Shown here: positions 52,652-61,950 of the stretch, piece by piece
Layout of the letters: every line of letters begins with the position of its first letter
How positions within the stretch are numbered: position 1 is the first letter of the stretch
Assembly: GCF_026151205.1 (NCBI RefSeq)
Contig: NC_087073.1
Location: forward strand, 12,803,578 to 12,867,577
DNA length: 64,000 nt
Direction of reading: 5' to 3'
DNA from: Bolinopsis microptera
Taxonomy: Eukaryota; Ctenophora; Tentaculata; Lobata; Bolinopsidae
The notes under the pieces: generated by a model
The model's database searches: none
What the model was told of the DNA's origin: nothing
Seen by the model: the letters and a program-made list of their open reading frames with translations, nothing else
Position numbers and translations under genes: made by a program

Positions 52652-54805
52652 AGTGGGGTTGTTAGACCCCACTGACTGGTTGTGTTTTCCACGTCTTGTC
52701 CGCTCTTGCCTCTCTCTCACATACACCCAATGCTTCACACATCTCACAAATTTGGTAATACCATAAACTCCTAAATGAATATCATCACCACCTCTGGTCA
52801 GGTTGGTGGCAAGGAGTCCCCTACTATCTAAGAAGTGGCCAACTCCAAGGTGCCACACACTCTGGTTGAAGTTGGCACTTAACATTTCTCCAACAAGCCG
52901 ATTGAAGGTCATAATGTTTTTGTTCATTTGAGGCAATCTTGATGGGAGGACTGCTGCGACAAATATTTTGATACTTGGGCAGAGCTTTCTTATCTGTTGA
53001 ATCTTCAAGTGGAGAACGTCAACCAGCTGATGGATTTCATTCTCTCCTCTAAGGTTTTCTACCCGGAGGTCATTGGTACCACAAACGATAACAACGTTGC
53101 TGTACCCAATGCAGCGACAAGGGTCAATCAAACTGACTTTACCTGCCTTGACTCTTTCACCAGGGAAAGACTGGCCCATAGTACCAGCACCACACCCAAA
53201 CTTGATTGTTTTGGTGTTCGAATCTCCCATAATGAGCGTGCTTCTTTTGAATTTGTTGTTAATGGCTCTAAGGGTAATGGAAAATCGTCCGTACATGGCC
53301 GGGTTGACTTCAGTTTTTTGGGTGGCCTTGATTCCATGCTTGAACCAAGCTTGTGAGGAACGAGTCATAATATAGGCCGAGTTGGATTCCAGGGACATTT
53401 CAGTCATTTTTGTAGGTGAATGGCCTTCATGGACAGGTACAAAGCTTATCTTTCTTACTTCTCCTATTGAAATTGTGGCTATTTCGGAGTCAGCAAGTAT
53501 TTCTTGCTCATCGTCACAGTGGAAGGGTAACATGCTTTCCTCAACCCCAGTGCTAGGAGGGAAATAGTTTATGAGCACAGAGTTAGGCTTGTGTGTAAGT
53601 TTGCACTGGGAGGTGACTCTATCAATAGCAGCTGCTAATGGTGGTGGGATGGCTGGAGAGGAGGGGGCGTTTGTGTCTCCAGAGTATGTGTAGCTTTCTC
53701 CATATTTAAGGACTGACCTTCCGTTCATCTGGCTGAACTTACCAGTTTCTTTGCACTCAGTCAGAAAACTGGTGACCTCATCAAGCAGATTTTTGTCTAG
53801 GATGTCTACTTGGTAGTCCTTAATCGGCGGCATTACACATTTGGGGAGGGCTACTGTTGACCTCATCTCTTGTTTGACTGCTGCTGGAGGGCCCATTTGA
53901 GGGCTTCTGGATTTTTGGAAGGAGTAAATCTCTTCACTAAGTTGCGACAGTCTTGACTCAAGTGAAGATATCTCCACGGTGGGTATGCTGTTGGATACAG
54001 CACTCGAGATGGCATCAGATACAGCTTGGATGTTTTTGCTGTAGTCAACGCTAAACTTGAGAGCTTCATCCAATTTAGACGCGGTGCTGCTGTTTGGCTT
54101 GGGATGGATTGATGTGAAGCACCATGGACATTCCCAGTACTGAAGGATGGCATCAAGACCAATCTGTTGTGGGGAGCCACTTGTAATCTGGTTTGCTCCC
54201 TTGAGGTTGCTGCAGGAGGCGTGCCAATGCTGAGAGCATCTGCAACATTTGAGAAGCCATTCTTTGCCGTCAGAGCTTGCTCGACAGGGGCAGTTACCTT
54301 TAATGGCACGTTGCTTTGGACTTCCTTGATCTTTTTCTTCTTCTTCTGTATTGAAGGGTGGGAACGGTTTGTAAATAGGGCTCATAGGGCTATGAGGACT
54401 ATCTCTTAGGCCACCAGGGTCTATTATGAGGTTTGGACTAATTTTTAGGGTCAGAGATGTAGGTGGCTGTAATGTTGATGGTCCCGGTGAAGCAACAGTA
54501 AGCAGCTTTTCAGTTGGCAGACTGTTTGATCTTCGCCGTCCTGAGATGTTGGCTGCAGGGTTCTTCTGATTAGCCTTGCTTGTGAGGGGGCTCTTTCTGT
54601 GAAGAGGATTAGTCACTTTAGGGGAATGAGGTGGAGTAGCCTTAGCCTTAACAGATGCTGCAGGAGAGTTGTTTCTGGGCGAGCGTCTGTTTTGTGGTGG
54701 TGGTGTTGGAATTCTCTTCATGACTGTGGATTGATCACGGGGATGTGCTGAGTGCCCTCTGGGCTGCCACCGGCGAATTAGCTGCACCTGAAATGAGTAG
54801 ATCAT
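52649..54805 (-). CDS. CR1-like LINE ORF1: PHD finger, AlkB-like dioxygenase, SGNH esterase
   Basis: 718 residues, uninterrupted. A basic, Pro/Ser-rich N-terminus (1-165) resembles a nucleic-acid-binding tail. A PHD finger follows (C172, C174, C187, C190, H195, C198, C226, C229). Residues about 325-516 look like an AlkB-type 2-oxoglutarate/Fe(II) dioxygenase: GRSVLKYGESYTYSG, NSVLINYF, iron ligands H429-C-D431 in PFHCDDE, the third ligand H490 in WFKHGI, and R507-F-S-I-T-L-R513, which matches the RxSxTxR oxoglutarate-binding signature. AlkB enzymes remove alkyl groups from bases in DNA or RNA. Residues about 521-690 form an SGNH hydrolase: MGDSN (S529), CGTND (N578) and DDIH (D674, H677). PHD and esterase domains are known in CR1 ORF1 proteins; the AlkB insertion is not something I recognise as standard. 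The ATG at codon 1 is used; M29 is an alternative start. Confidence 0.92.
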   Translation of the reverse strand: MIYSFQVQLIRRWQPRGHSAHPRDQSTVMKRIPTPPPQNRRSPRNNSPAASVKAKATPPHSPKVTNPLHRKSPLTSKANQKNPAANISGRRRSNSLPTEKLLTVASPGPSTLQPPTSLTLKISPNLIIDPGGLRDSPHSPMSPIYKPFPPFNTEEEEKDQGSPKQRAIKGNCPCRASSDGKEWLLKCCRCSQHWHASCSNLKGANQITSGSPQQIGLDAILQYWECPWCFTSIHPKPNSSTASKLDEALKFSVDYSKNIQAVSDAISSAVSNSIPTVEISSLESRLSQLSEEIYSFQKSRSPQMGPPAAVKQEMRSTVALPKCVMPPIKDYQVDILDKNLLDEVTSFLTECKETGKFSQMNGRSVLKYGESYTYSGDTNAPSSPAIPPPLAAAIDRVTSQCKLTHKPNSVLINYFPPSTGVEESMLPFHCDDEQEILADSEIATISIGEVRKISFVPVHEGHSPTKMTEMSLESNSAYIMTRSSQAWFKHGIKATQKTEVNPAMYGRFSITLRAINNKFKRSTLIMGDSNTKTIKFGCGAGTMGQSFPGERVKAGKVSLIDPCRCIGYSNVVIVCGTNDLRVENLRGENEIHQLVDVLHLKIQQIRKLCPSIKIFVAAVLPSRLPQMNKNIMTFNRLVGEMLSANFNQSVWHLGVGHFLDSRGLLATNLTRGGDDIHLGVYGITKFVRCVKHWVYVRERQERTRRGKHNQSVGSNNPT

Positions 54806-55240
54806 GGGTGGACGTCTGATTTATAATGGAAAAAGGGGAACATTGATTACTTAAAACTGTATAATAACTAGTTTTTTCATTAGATATACCATAAAGAAGA
54901 ATTGATTTCGATTGAAACATGATATATTAACAATAAGTTGCTTAAAGGGTGAATAGTCGGGTAGTTGAGGTGGTGGATGTTGTTGATTAGATTAAATGGT
55001 TTGATGAAGCATATATTGTATCGTTTGGAATTGCTTTATGGGTTTGAGGGTGAGCTTGACTATAATGCAGACTGGGGTTGGGTAAAGGGAATTGTGGGAT
55101 TCCTGGGTAAGGAGACATTGTGGAAAGCTGGTTGAAGAAATAGCAATTGTAGTCGACGAGCTTGCCACAAAGGGATTTACTGTAAAACAAGCCACAATAA
55201 TCAAATAATTTGGTTAAGGTTATACAATAATACAAGTTAT

Positions 55241-56104
55241 GTAAGGTTAATGTATTGTAATTCGTTTGAATTTGGGTAAGAAACTTGTATTATATAATAA
55301 CTATCCAATAAATCGAGACAAAGATACATAAATAAAGTTTACTAATCAGGAACTAATCAACAGCACTTTACACACAACAAATAATTTAAGGAAGAGACCA
55401 GCCAGAAGCCAGCAATCAATGTCAGGAGCTTTTAGGGAGGGGCAGTTTATGAGAGGATGGTGGTTTTATGTGTTGTGATGTGGAATTTCATAATCTACTC
55501 ATCTTCAGTTGGAGCATCATCGCCGGCAGCAACATCCTTTTGGACACCTTCGCATCATCCCCCAGTGATCATTCTTTTACTCAGACATTGATTGCGGCTT
55601 GAAGGCTCGATCTACATCCTCAAATTATTTGTTATATAGTAGTGTTGAAAGTATTAAAGTGTCTCTGAGGAGAGGCAACAAAATCCAGGAAAACAGAGGA
55701 AGTTCAAAAAACTAATGAAATGATTTATTAAAAGAGAACACTCGTTATATAATATTTTGTATGATGTTTCACAATATTGAGTTTATTCCCGAAAATTTCG
55801 AGACTACTTCTTTAAAATTAGCTTTCTCTGGATGATATGCAGACTGCAGCAAAGAAATATCAAACAGTCATAAATATGTTAGTGATTCCATCGCTATACT
55901 TCGTCCACACACTGAACTTAGCAATCTTGATTATAAGTATTAAACAATGCAATATATATATAAATAGATTTTAATTCCAAGTGTTCGTAGAATAATTGAA
56001 AACGTAGCACTGTAAATGCACCAGCTATTCAACTTATGATAACTTAATCAAATTGATGACATTCAAGTGCATTTTGAAAAAATTTACCCGATACTATGAT
56101 ATTT
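55241..56104. other. LINE 5' flank / spacer
   Basis: Sequence between the LINE and the right inverted arm. It may include the LINE 5' UTR (for example the GC-richer segment at 55380-55620). No coding exon is recognised. Confidence 0.4.
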
Positions 56105-56986
56105 TTTATAGTAATAACACGACGTTCAATTCAAGCCCATTCAATGACTGATGTGCGGATCACAGGCTTCGTTATTGACAATAAGTGATATTAGGCAGAT
56201 ATAGTGGTTCCAGTCGTTACCTGGGGACCCCAGGCTGTAATATTCAGAAAAATTGAAGCTGCGGCGGAATGACAATCTGGGATGAGTGCGGCCCAGGAAT
56301 GCCAGCCGTTCAGCTTAATGTAAAAACTGTATTACAATTGATAGCATCATTACAATTTCAATCACGTTTTAGAGCAATTTACACGATAGTAGGACAATTA
56401 TAACCTGTTTAATCTTGTTCGGCGTCATCGAAAACATAGGGTTACAAGGTTTCCGCTTCGATTTCCATCAATAAAAAATCCTTCTAATTTCGATTCTCTG
56501 GGCCAGCTGTCTGCTGGGTTTCATGAGAAGGTGGTACCAGATGCTGCTATAATTGAGCGCTCAGCTGCTCTAATTGGGCCCAATTACACCCGATACACGA
56601 TATTATTCCATATAAGGCCTGATCAAGTAGCTTCAGCTCTGGTGACGTCACAAAATCTCCTAGTCGGCATACGACACGTTACGAATGTGATCACGTGCCC
56701 GAGGCTTTACGAATCAAGGTCACGTGATAGGATTAGCGGTCACGTGATAGGACTGAATGTCACGTGACCTCAGTTATCCCTTATATGGCACAACTAGCTG
56801 CAATTGATCAGCTCTTAATTAGGCTGAAATCCTTGACAGGCCTATAATTACCCAATTTTAAATGAACGATATCTCATCCTACAGAATGATGAGAGCGTAA
56901 ACAAAATGCTTCCCGGAATCAGCACAATGCAGGGAACAAGATGCTGTTGGAATATCAATTATTCATCTTCCACCCGTAGTCCCTAC
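56105..56986. repeat. Long inverted repeat, right arm (about 880 bp)
   Basis: Inverted counterpart of 46918-47795. It keeps the 16 bp missing from the left arm and includes TGACGTCA (a CRE-type palindrome) at about 56643-56650, plus the mirrored CACGTG cluster. Just past its end (56985-57037) a segment of about 53 bp repeats part of the arm (56627-56680) in inverse, so the arm tip folds on itself. The frame at 56531-56767 is accidental. Confidence 0.9.
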
Positions 56987-57174
56987 GTGTCGTATGCCGA
57001 CTAGGAGATTTTGTGACGTCACCAGAGCTGAAGCTACTCCCAGGGAGTGGCAACAGGTCTGACATTAATTTTGTTTTCCTTATATTCCAGTAAAATTTAA
57101 GTTTTAAGTTATATGATTGTCATGCGATATTTAAGTCATAGCTGCTCGCAATACATTATTATTATTATATATTT

Positions 57175-57483
57175 TTTTCAATGAAACAAGAAATTTAATT
57201 TTAGCACATTTTACAGAATAAAAAGATGTAAAACAATTCATAAAATATAATGCCCATTTGGTGTATGACTTTTTGTCCTTGACTAATGACTGCTAGTTTG
57301 GGTTTGGAAGGACAGGTAACTAACAGGGCAAGGAATGCGCGTGCCTGAAAGCTTTTGCACACACCGAAACGCTAGTTCAGTTAGGTTTTTAAAGACAAGG
57401 CTCATATAAGAACTAGAAGAAATTTGTTATATATTAGTAGACATTAGGGGTTCTGTTTATAGTTGTTACTATAGGTTGCAGTC
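57175..57483. repeat. 300-bp direct repeat, copy 2
   Basis: Matches 48658-48952 in the same orientation. It begins right after an ATT/T-rich run and ends at the same base as copy 1 (TAGGTTGCAGTC). Small insertions relative to copy 1 include TAAT (in CTAATGACTGC) and ATAT. Confidence 0.9.
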
Positions 57484-57749
57484 ATTATTAATTATAAAAT
57501 TGTTAAATATGTTCGCTATACACTTTTAGATACACTTTATGCAGTCACCTTCAGGCGGTGTCGACGGATCATGTGAAAAGGGTTTTTGACAGGCTGTGTC
57601 CTTACCATAATTGAACTGAACCATTGCCTGATGTCAATATGAGTGTTGCATAAGTGAACCGCACAAGTGCTCATGCATTTGTGTCGATACTCTATCTGGC
57701 AAGTAGCGCTTGTGTAATTTAGGTACAAAAACGTAGTAGCTGAATATCC

Positions 57750-58330
57750 AGAGAAAGGAAAATCATGAAAATGTCCTACCAATAGGACATTTTTAGATAC
57801 CAGCTTTTTAAAACCCAAATTTCACGGTTTGACTGAATTTTTCTACAATGACCAATAAGTGAGTTAATTGTGGATGGCACAAGCCACGATTGAAGTACTA
57901 AAAGCTAGATTGCCTTAGAAAGTGTTGACAAACGGAAAATCATCGGAATAGAAGGGGACGTTTTGGAATATTTTTAAGGAATTTAGATATAAGCTTTTCT
58001 GCCATTTCCTTAACCAAAATTTCACAGTTTTGATAGAATTTTTGATCACTGACCAATCAGTGAGGTCAGTGTGAGTGACACAAGTCACGATCGAGGTACT
58101 AGAAGCTGAATATCCGGAGAACGCTGTGATAAAAGTAAAACTATGAAAAATGTCCTACTGGTAGGAAAATTTTAGGTACCAGCTTTTCTTGACCCAAATT
58201 TCACTGTTTAACCGAATTTTTTTACACTGATCACCAATAAGTGAGTTCAACGTGGATGGCACAAGACACGGTTAGATTGAAGTACTGGAAGCTGAATATC
58301 TGGAGAAAGATCTGGTGAAAGGAAAATCGT
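57750..58330. repeat. Three tandem units of about 190 bp
   Basis: Repeated landmarks are a GTCCTAC-(A/T)-TAGGA hairpin or its decayed form, TACCAGCTTTT, CCCAAATTTCAC-GTTT, ACCAATAAGTGAGTT and GGATGGCACAAG-CACG. They occur at about 57775, 57965 and 58150. The copies are diverged and there is no coding capacity. Confidence 0.75.
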
Positions 58331-59082
58331 GAATATAGTATATCTACTCACTGTTCACCTCAACCTATTGAGAATTATTAATTATACATTGTATCTACAT
58401 TGGCTGTATTTACATCGTCCTTCTTTAATTTCACGTATGTTTATTCATTTGAAGTGTATTTAGATTACTAGCTAAGTAAAATCATCATTGGATTTAAGTT
58501 AAGATGGGATATCATTATGTGGCTCTTTTCAGTAATTAAGTTAGAGATGAAATTTTAGGCAACATTTTTCTTAACATCTGAATTTATATTCTGTTGATCG
58601 CCAACCCTTGTTTTGTTATTTTATGCGTATCCAATAAATTGATCAAATTCTGTCATAGTCCTCCCTTGAAATAAGATACTGTTTACCGTCCTCATTGCTA
58701 TCGCTAAAATACAATTTGAATCATGAAAATTACCCAAATAAGGCTGAAAAGGGACCATGTGAGCCATTTGATGATCGAACAAATTGAATTATTCGGTATT
58801 CTTATTTTATTGTGTAAATTTTTTTCTAATTATAATTATAATTCTAATTTGATTTCTTAACCCCCTTTAAATATTCGTCGAAACACTTTGTAAATAGGTA
58901 CTGGGTGGAAGCTGTACATAGCAATATATTATTACCATACAGTATAATTATAGTGCAATATTATATTGTCACCTCAGTGAAATTTTTCTCATTATAGTGG
59001 TATACACAGATCTGTAAAACTAATTTATTGTGAGAACTACTAAAGTTTCAATAAGCTATCAGGTTTATATATGCTCCCCTAG
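58331..59082. other. Non-coding stretch
   Basis: AT-rich sequence with nothing recognised. Confidence 0.5.
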
Positions 59083-59430
59083 CAATCACATAATGAACAA
59101 TGGGGTCCAGCATTCAAGTGCCATCCGCAATCCGCATGTGCCCTGTGGCCTGTATCACGGCTCTTAACACAACAATATACAACCGCTCTGGATAAAATAT
59201 TAACTGTACCATTGGAATTAAATGAGGGTGGCTGTTTAGTGGCTGTGCCGCGGTTTATTGTGGAAGATAATGAAGTTTACGTGCTGGTCCAGGTCCATAG
59301 TGTTACACGGCTGTACCATGTGTCGTGCCTTAATCACCATAGCAACCTGGCTCCATTATTCAGTGCGATTGTGTGCAATGCTTTGCATGTAGAAAACAGC
59401 TGGAACAGCTCTGAGGCCGGCGGCTACTGA
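59083..59430 (+). CDS. Possible terminal exon, unknown product
   Basis: A 116-codon open stretch follows the acceptor-like GCTCCCCTAG and closes with TGA. It is clearly richer in G+C than its surroundings. The product reads KCHPQSACALWPVSRLL early and GGCLVAVPRFIVEDNEVYVL in the middle. No family is recognised, no matching upstream exon is seen, and the only ATGs are internal. A second short acceptor-preceded frame (59663-59785, ACDCCGWYGQLGFK) lies downstream and could belong to the same transcription unit or to a 5' UTR exon. The call rests only on composition and splice-site shape. Confidence 0.25.
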   Translation, partial: QSHNEQWGPAFKCHPQSACALWPVSRLLTQQYTTALDKILTVPLELNEGGCLVAVPRFIVEDNEVYVLVQVHSVTRLYHVSCLNHHSNLAPLFSAIVCNALHVENSWNSSEAGGY

Positions 59431-60407
59431 ACTCCGATCTAGACATGTATAAGATGTATATTGAGGAAGCTGTTACCACTAACCCTCATTAAGCTCCAAG
59501 TGTATTGTGCAGCAGGTGGGGGTACCAATCCCCCCTGATTTTCTTATATTTACTCGAACACTCTCTCATTTTGTACCTGTCCTGCTATTATCTGCAAGTT
59601 ATTGACTATTCATGTTACTATCGTTGTCTCGTTGGTGACAACTAATGTCTTTATTCTTGTAGCGGTGTATAGCATGTGATTGTTGTGGCTGGTACGGACA
59701 ACTTGGATTTAAAATTCAGCCCAAAGAAGATGTGAGACAATGTCTAGATTACAATTCCAGTGACGAGCTGCGAGGAGTTTCCTAAACAGGTGGGTTATGT
59801 TCAATATCAAGTCTTGTTCTTGTATGGTAAGAGGACTGAATAGTGGTAGCAATTATATATTTTATCTCATAACAATTATATATTTTATATCATAACAATT
59901 ATATATTTTATCCCTCAATACGTGGCGCATTGTGTAAGTGCACTGCATAATATCTATTGTGGACCATCTTGCCACACACGTTTCACAGAATAGTGTCAAA
60001 GCTAAATGCTAATCTGAGCTTTATCTAAACAACACGTGACCAATTACAAACAATGGCCTCCCTAAACCTTCAACTCCATCACAAGTTCAGGCATACAGTC
60101 TTTATATCACATCAGTCATACTCGCCTATCTTATGCAGTGAAATTTGTTTTGAGCAGAATGGTTTGCTTACATCGCGCCTTTATGACTAATAAAATATAT
60201 GGGCGATATTGTTATTGTTTGCCAAAAGGCGAACCAATGAGCATGATTAAATAACCCAGCGGTCTAGTGTCTAACTCTGGCGACTCTTAAAATGTTTGTT
60301 GATATCAGAGCTGCATGTTCTGTGACCAATATATATCGTGAACCTGCAAATAGCATCAATCCAATCTGTTGTAGGTAAAGTTGCTGTGTTCTAATCAAAG
60401 CGGGAGT
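59431..60407. other. Non-coding stretch (possible UTR exons)
   Basis: It includes the acceptor-preceded 41-codon frame at 59663-59785 and a small TATATTTTATATCATAACAAT repeat near 59850-59912 (truncated unit words). Nothing else is recognised. Confidence 0.35.
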
Positions 60408-60670
60408 ATGGGCTCCTACCAATCTACCAAAGTTTCCAGCGACTGTCCCAGCTCAGCGAAGTAAGTGTTTAAACTATGTGTTCCTACTTGCCAGGGTTCT
60501 GTTCAGTTTCTGTCCGATTAGACACATCACTACAACAAACACTGTCACTTTCATGAAGTTGACCTGAGCTCGTACAACCACAATAAGTATCTAAGTATCG
60601 TTATGTTTTTAACAGAAATTCATCTTCTGTTGACGGGCGTCCAATTAGTAACTTTCCTGCCAACAATTAA
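60408..60670 (+). CDS. Possible two-exon micropeptide, N-myristoylation-like start
   Basis: The exon at 60408-60460 starts with ATG and encodes MGSYQSTKVSSDCPSSA plus two bases before a GTAAGTG donor. After a 155-bp intron ending TTTTTAACAG, the exon 60616-60670 continues in frame to a TAA. The product is 35 residues, rich in Ser/Asn. Gly2 with Ser6 fits the N-myristoyltransferase preference (MGxxxS), so it could be a lipid-anchored peptide, or the first coding exons of a longer protein if exon 2 is spliced onward. No homologue is recognised. The evidence is splice-site quality and frame continuity only. Confidence 0.3.
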
Positions 60671-60720
60671 TTTGGTGCGCAGTTTTTGTTTAAAGATAAG
60701 CTTTGAAAGATAGCATTCCG

Positions 60721-60750
60721 CAGACATAGCTGGCGTGCCAGCTATGTCTG
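60721..60750. repeat. 30-bp hairpin with 14-bp arms
   Basis: CAGACATAGCTGGC, a GT loop, and the exact complement. It is followed by two ATCCCTTGACAGGGTTC words (about 60757 and 60789) that are themselves small hairpins. Confidence 0.8.
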
Positions 60751-60888
60751 CCCTTGATCCCTTGACAGGGTTCCCCTTCCTGCCATTAATCCCTTGACAG
60801 GGTTCACAATTTTAACATATTACCCTCCAATTTAACTTTTGGAGGTTTACTTTTAGCTTAACCAGATCCAATTCATGCTTATTTTGGT

Positions 60889-61950
60889 TACCTTACTCGG
60901 GAATATTATAACCGGGATAAAGTGGTGGGTTTTGAAAGATTCCGCCATATTTTTCCCGGTCAAAAATTTTACCAGTCATAAAAAAACCCGCCGACTCAGA
61001 TTATGGGGTTCCAAGGGGGTGGTGATCATCATATTTTACCTGAAGTCTCATATGTGCTAGAGAAGACTTTTGAAGCAGTGGATGGAGGGCTGTAACTTTA
61101 TTGGCGGTTGCTACCATAATTTCGTTATAAAAATCACAATTTTGTTATAGAAATCAGATTTCAGGGTGGACCGTGATTCTCACTTCTCTTGCCCATGAAT
61201 CAGTGAATCGTAGAGAAGAAAACAATTTATATGTTATAGAAGAAAACGAAAATAATAATAATATATATTATAATAATAATGTCTCTAAAGATTGATCGCT
61301 TCTCGTGTGCAGTGTGTAGACTAAAGAAAGAGGGAGTTTTTCCCGTTAAAGTAACTTGTGGCCACATCCCGCTAGAAGTGAGTAAACTGTGCCACTATTT
61401 CATGGTCCACGGTGGATTGATTACTGGAGCAGTTGAAGATGCAAAGCCAAGACGTTCCCCAATACCAAGCGGTGGGCAGGAAATTAAGCTCCGGCTGACC
61501 TTCAGAGCAGTAGCCCCATTAGCGGACAAAATGAAAGTCTTGTTAAGACAACAATACAATTTCGAATTTGACGGTCAGCAGCTCAGGGGGATATCAATAA
61601 TGATAATGGAGGCCAGGGGACATTAGCGATAATGTGAATGAGAATACGCTTTAATGAAGATTTGACTTATTATTGCTTAGATTTATTTTCCTTTAAATAG
61701 ACGTGTCTTTTTTTTATATTTCTGAGTAATATCAATAACTGTAAATTGAAATAACTTCTTTAACAAGTAACAAAAACAGAAATTTCGGTTGAAAATTTGT
61801 TGACTTCTGAAAAAAAACTTGATAGGTCGGCCACCGGTAAATACATGACCGGGATAATTTGGCGGGTTTTGGGAAAGTCCGCCATATTTTTCCCGGTCAT
61901 TAATTTTCCCAGTCATAAATTAACCCGCTATAATATTCCCGAGTAAGGTA
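60889..61950. mobile_element. 1.06-kb TIR element with a 115-codon ORF
   Basis: 22-bp exact inverted ends (60889-60910 and 61929-61950) begin TACCTTACTCGGGAATATTA. Inside each end lies a subterminal block of about 90 bp (ACCGGGATAA, GGCGGGTTTT, CCGCCATATTTTTCCCGG, AACCCGC) that is directly repeated between the two ends and partly palindromic. The flanks ATTCATGCTT-T--TGGTTA on both sides are direct repeats of about 19 bp with a few mismatches, longer than a usual DNA-transposon target duplication. The only gene is the ORF at 61279-61626, which is not a recognisable transposase. Confidence 0.7.
61279..61626 (+). CDS. Uncharacterised 115-residue protein carried by the TIR element
   Basis: An ATG-started frame with clearly coding-like composition in an AT-rich setting, ending TAG at 61624-61626. 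The N-terminus FSCAVCRLKKEGVF...VTCGH has two Cys pairs or singles (C-x2-C, then C-x-H) that could bind zinc. The centre carries AKPRRSPIPSGGQEIKLRL, then a Lys/Arg/Gln-rich C-terminal third. The 'RRSPIP-GG-E' signature feels familiar from uncharacterised multi-copy invertebrate proteins, but I cannot name a family. No DDE motif, helicase or polymerase signature is present. It is placed centrally between subterminal repeats, so it may be the element's own gene or a captured one. No introns are seen. Confidence 0.5.
   Translation: MSLKIDRFSCAVCRLKKEGVFPVKVTCGHIPLEVSKLCHYFMVHGGLITGAVEDAKPRRSPIPSGGQEIKLRLTFRAVAPLADKMKVLLRQQYNFEFDGQQLRGISIMIMEARGH

Larger units (their letters stand above)
49100..55240 (-). 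mobile_element. CR1-like LINE, apparently full-length, two intact ORFs
   Basis: ORF1 (54805-52649) and ORF2 (52643-49278) lie on the minus strand five bases apart. The domain content is PHD-AlkB-SGNH esterase for ORF1 and PHD-AP endonuclease-reverse transcriptase for ORF2. ORF2 belongs to the CR1/L2 side of the non-LTR retrotransposons by its endonuclease and FADDTN reverse-transcriptase motifs. An esterase-bearing ORF1 is also typical of CR1. A candidate polyadenylation signal (AATAAA on the minus strand) lies near 49180-49190. The exact ends and target duplication could not be fixed, so both boundaries are approximate. Two uninterrupted ORFs of 718 and 1121 codons imply a young copy. Confidence 0.85.

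Noticed and set aside
50580-54409. Plus-strand frames of 60-119 codons
   Set aside because: They are antisense shadows of the intact LINE ORF1 and ORF2.
57537-57818. 93-codon minus frame as a gene
   Set aside because: It overlaps the start of a diverged tandem repeat, and no motif is recognised.
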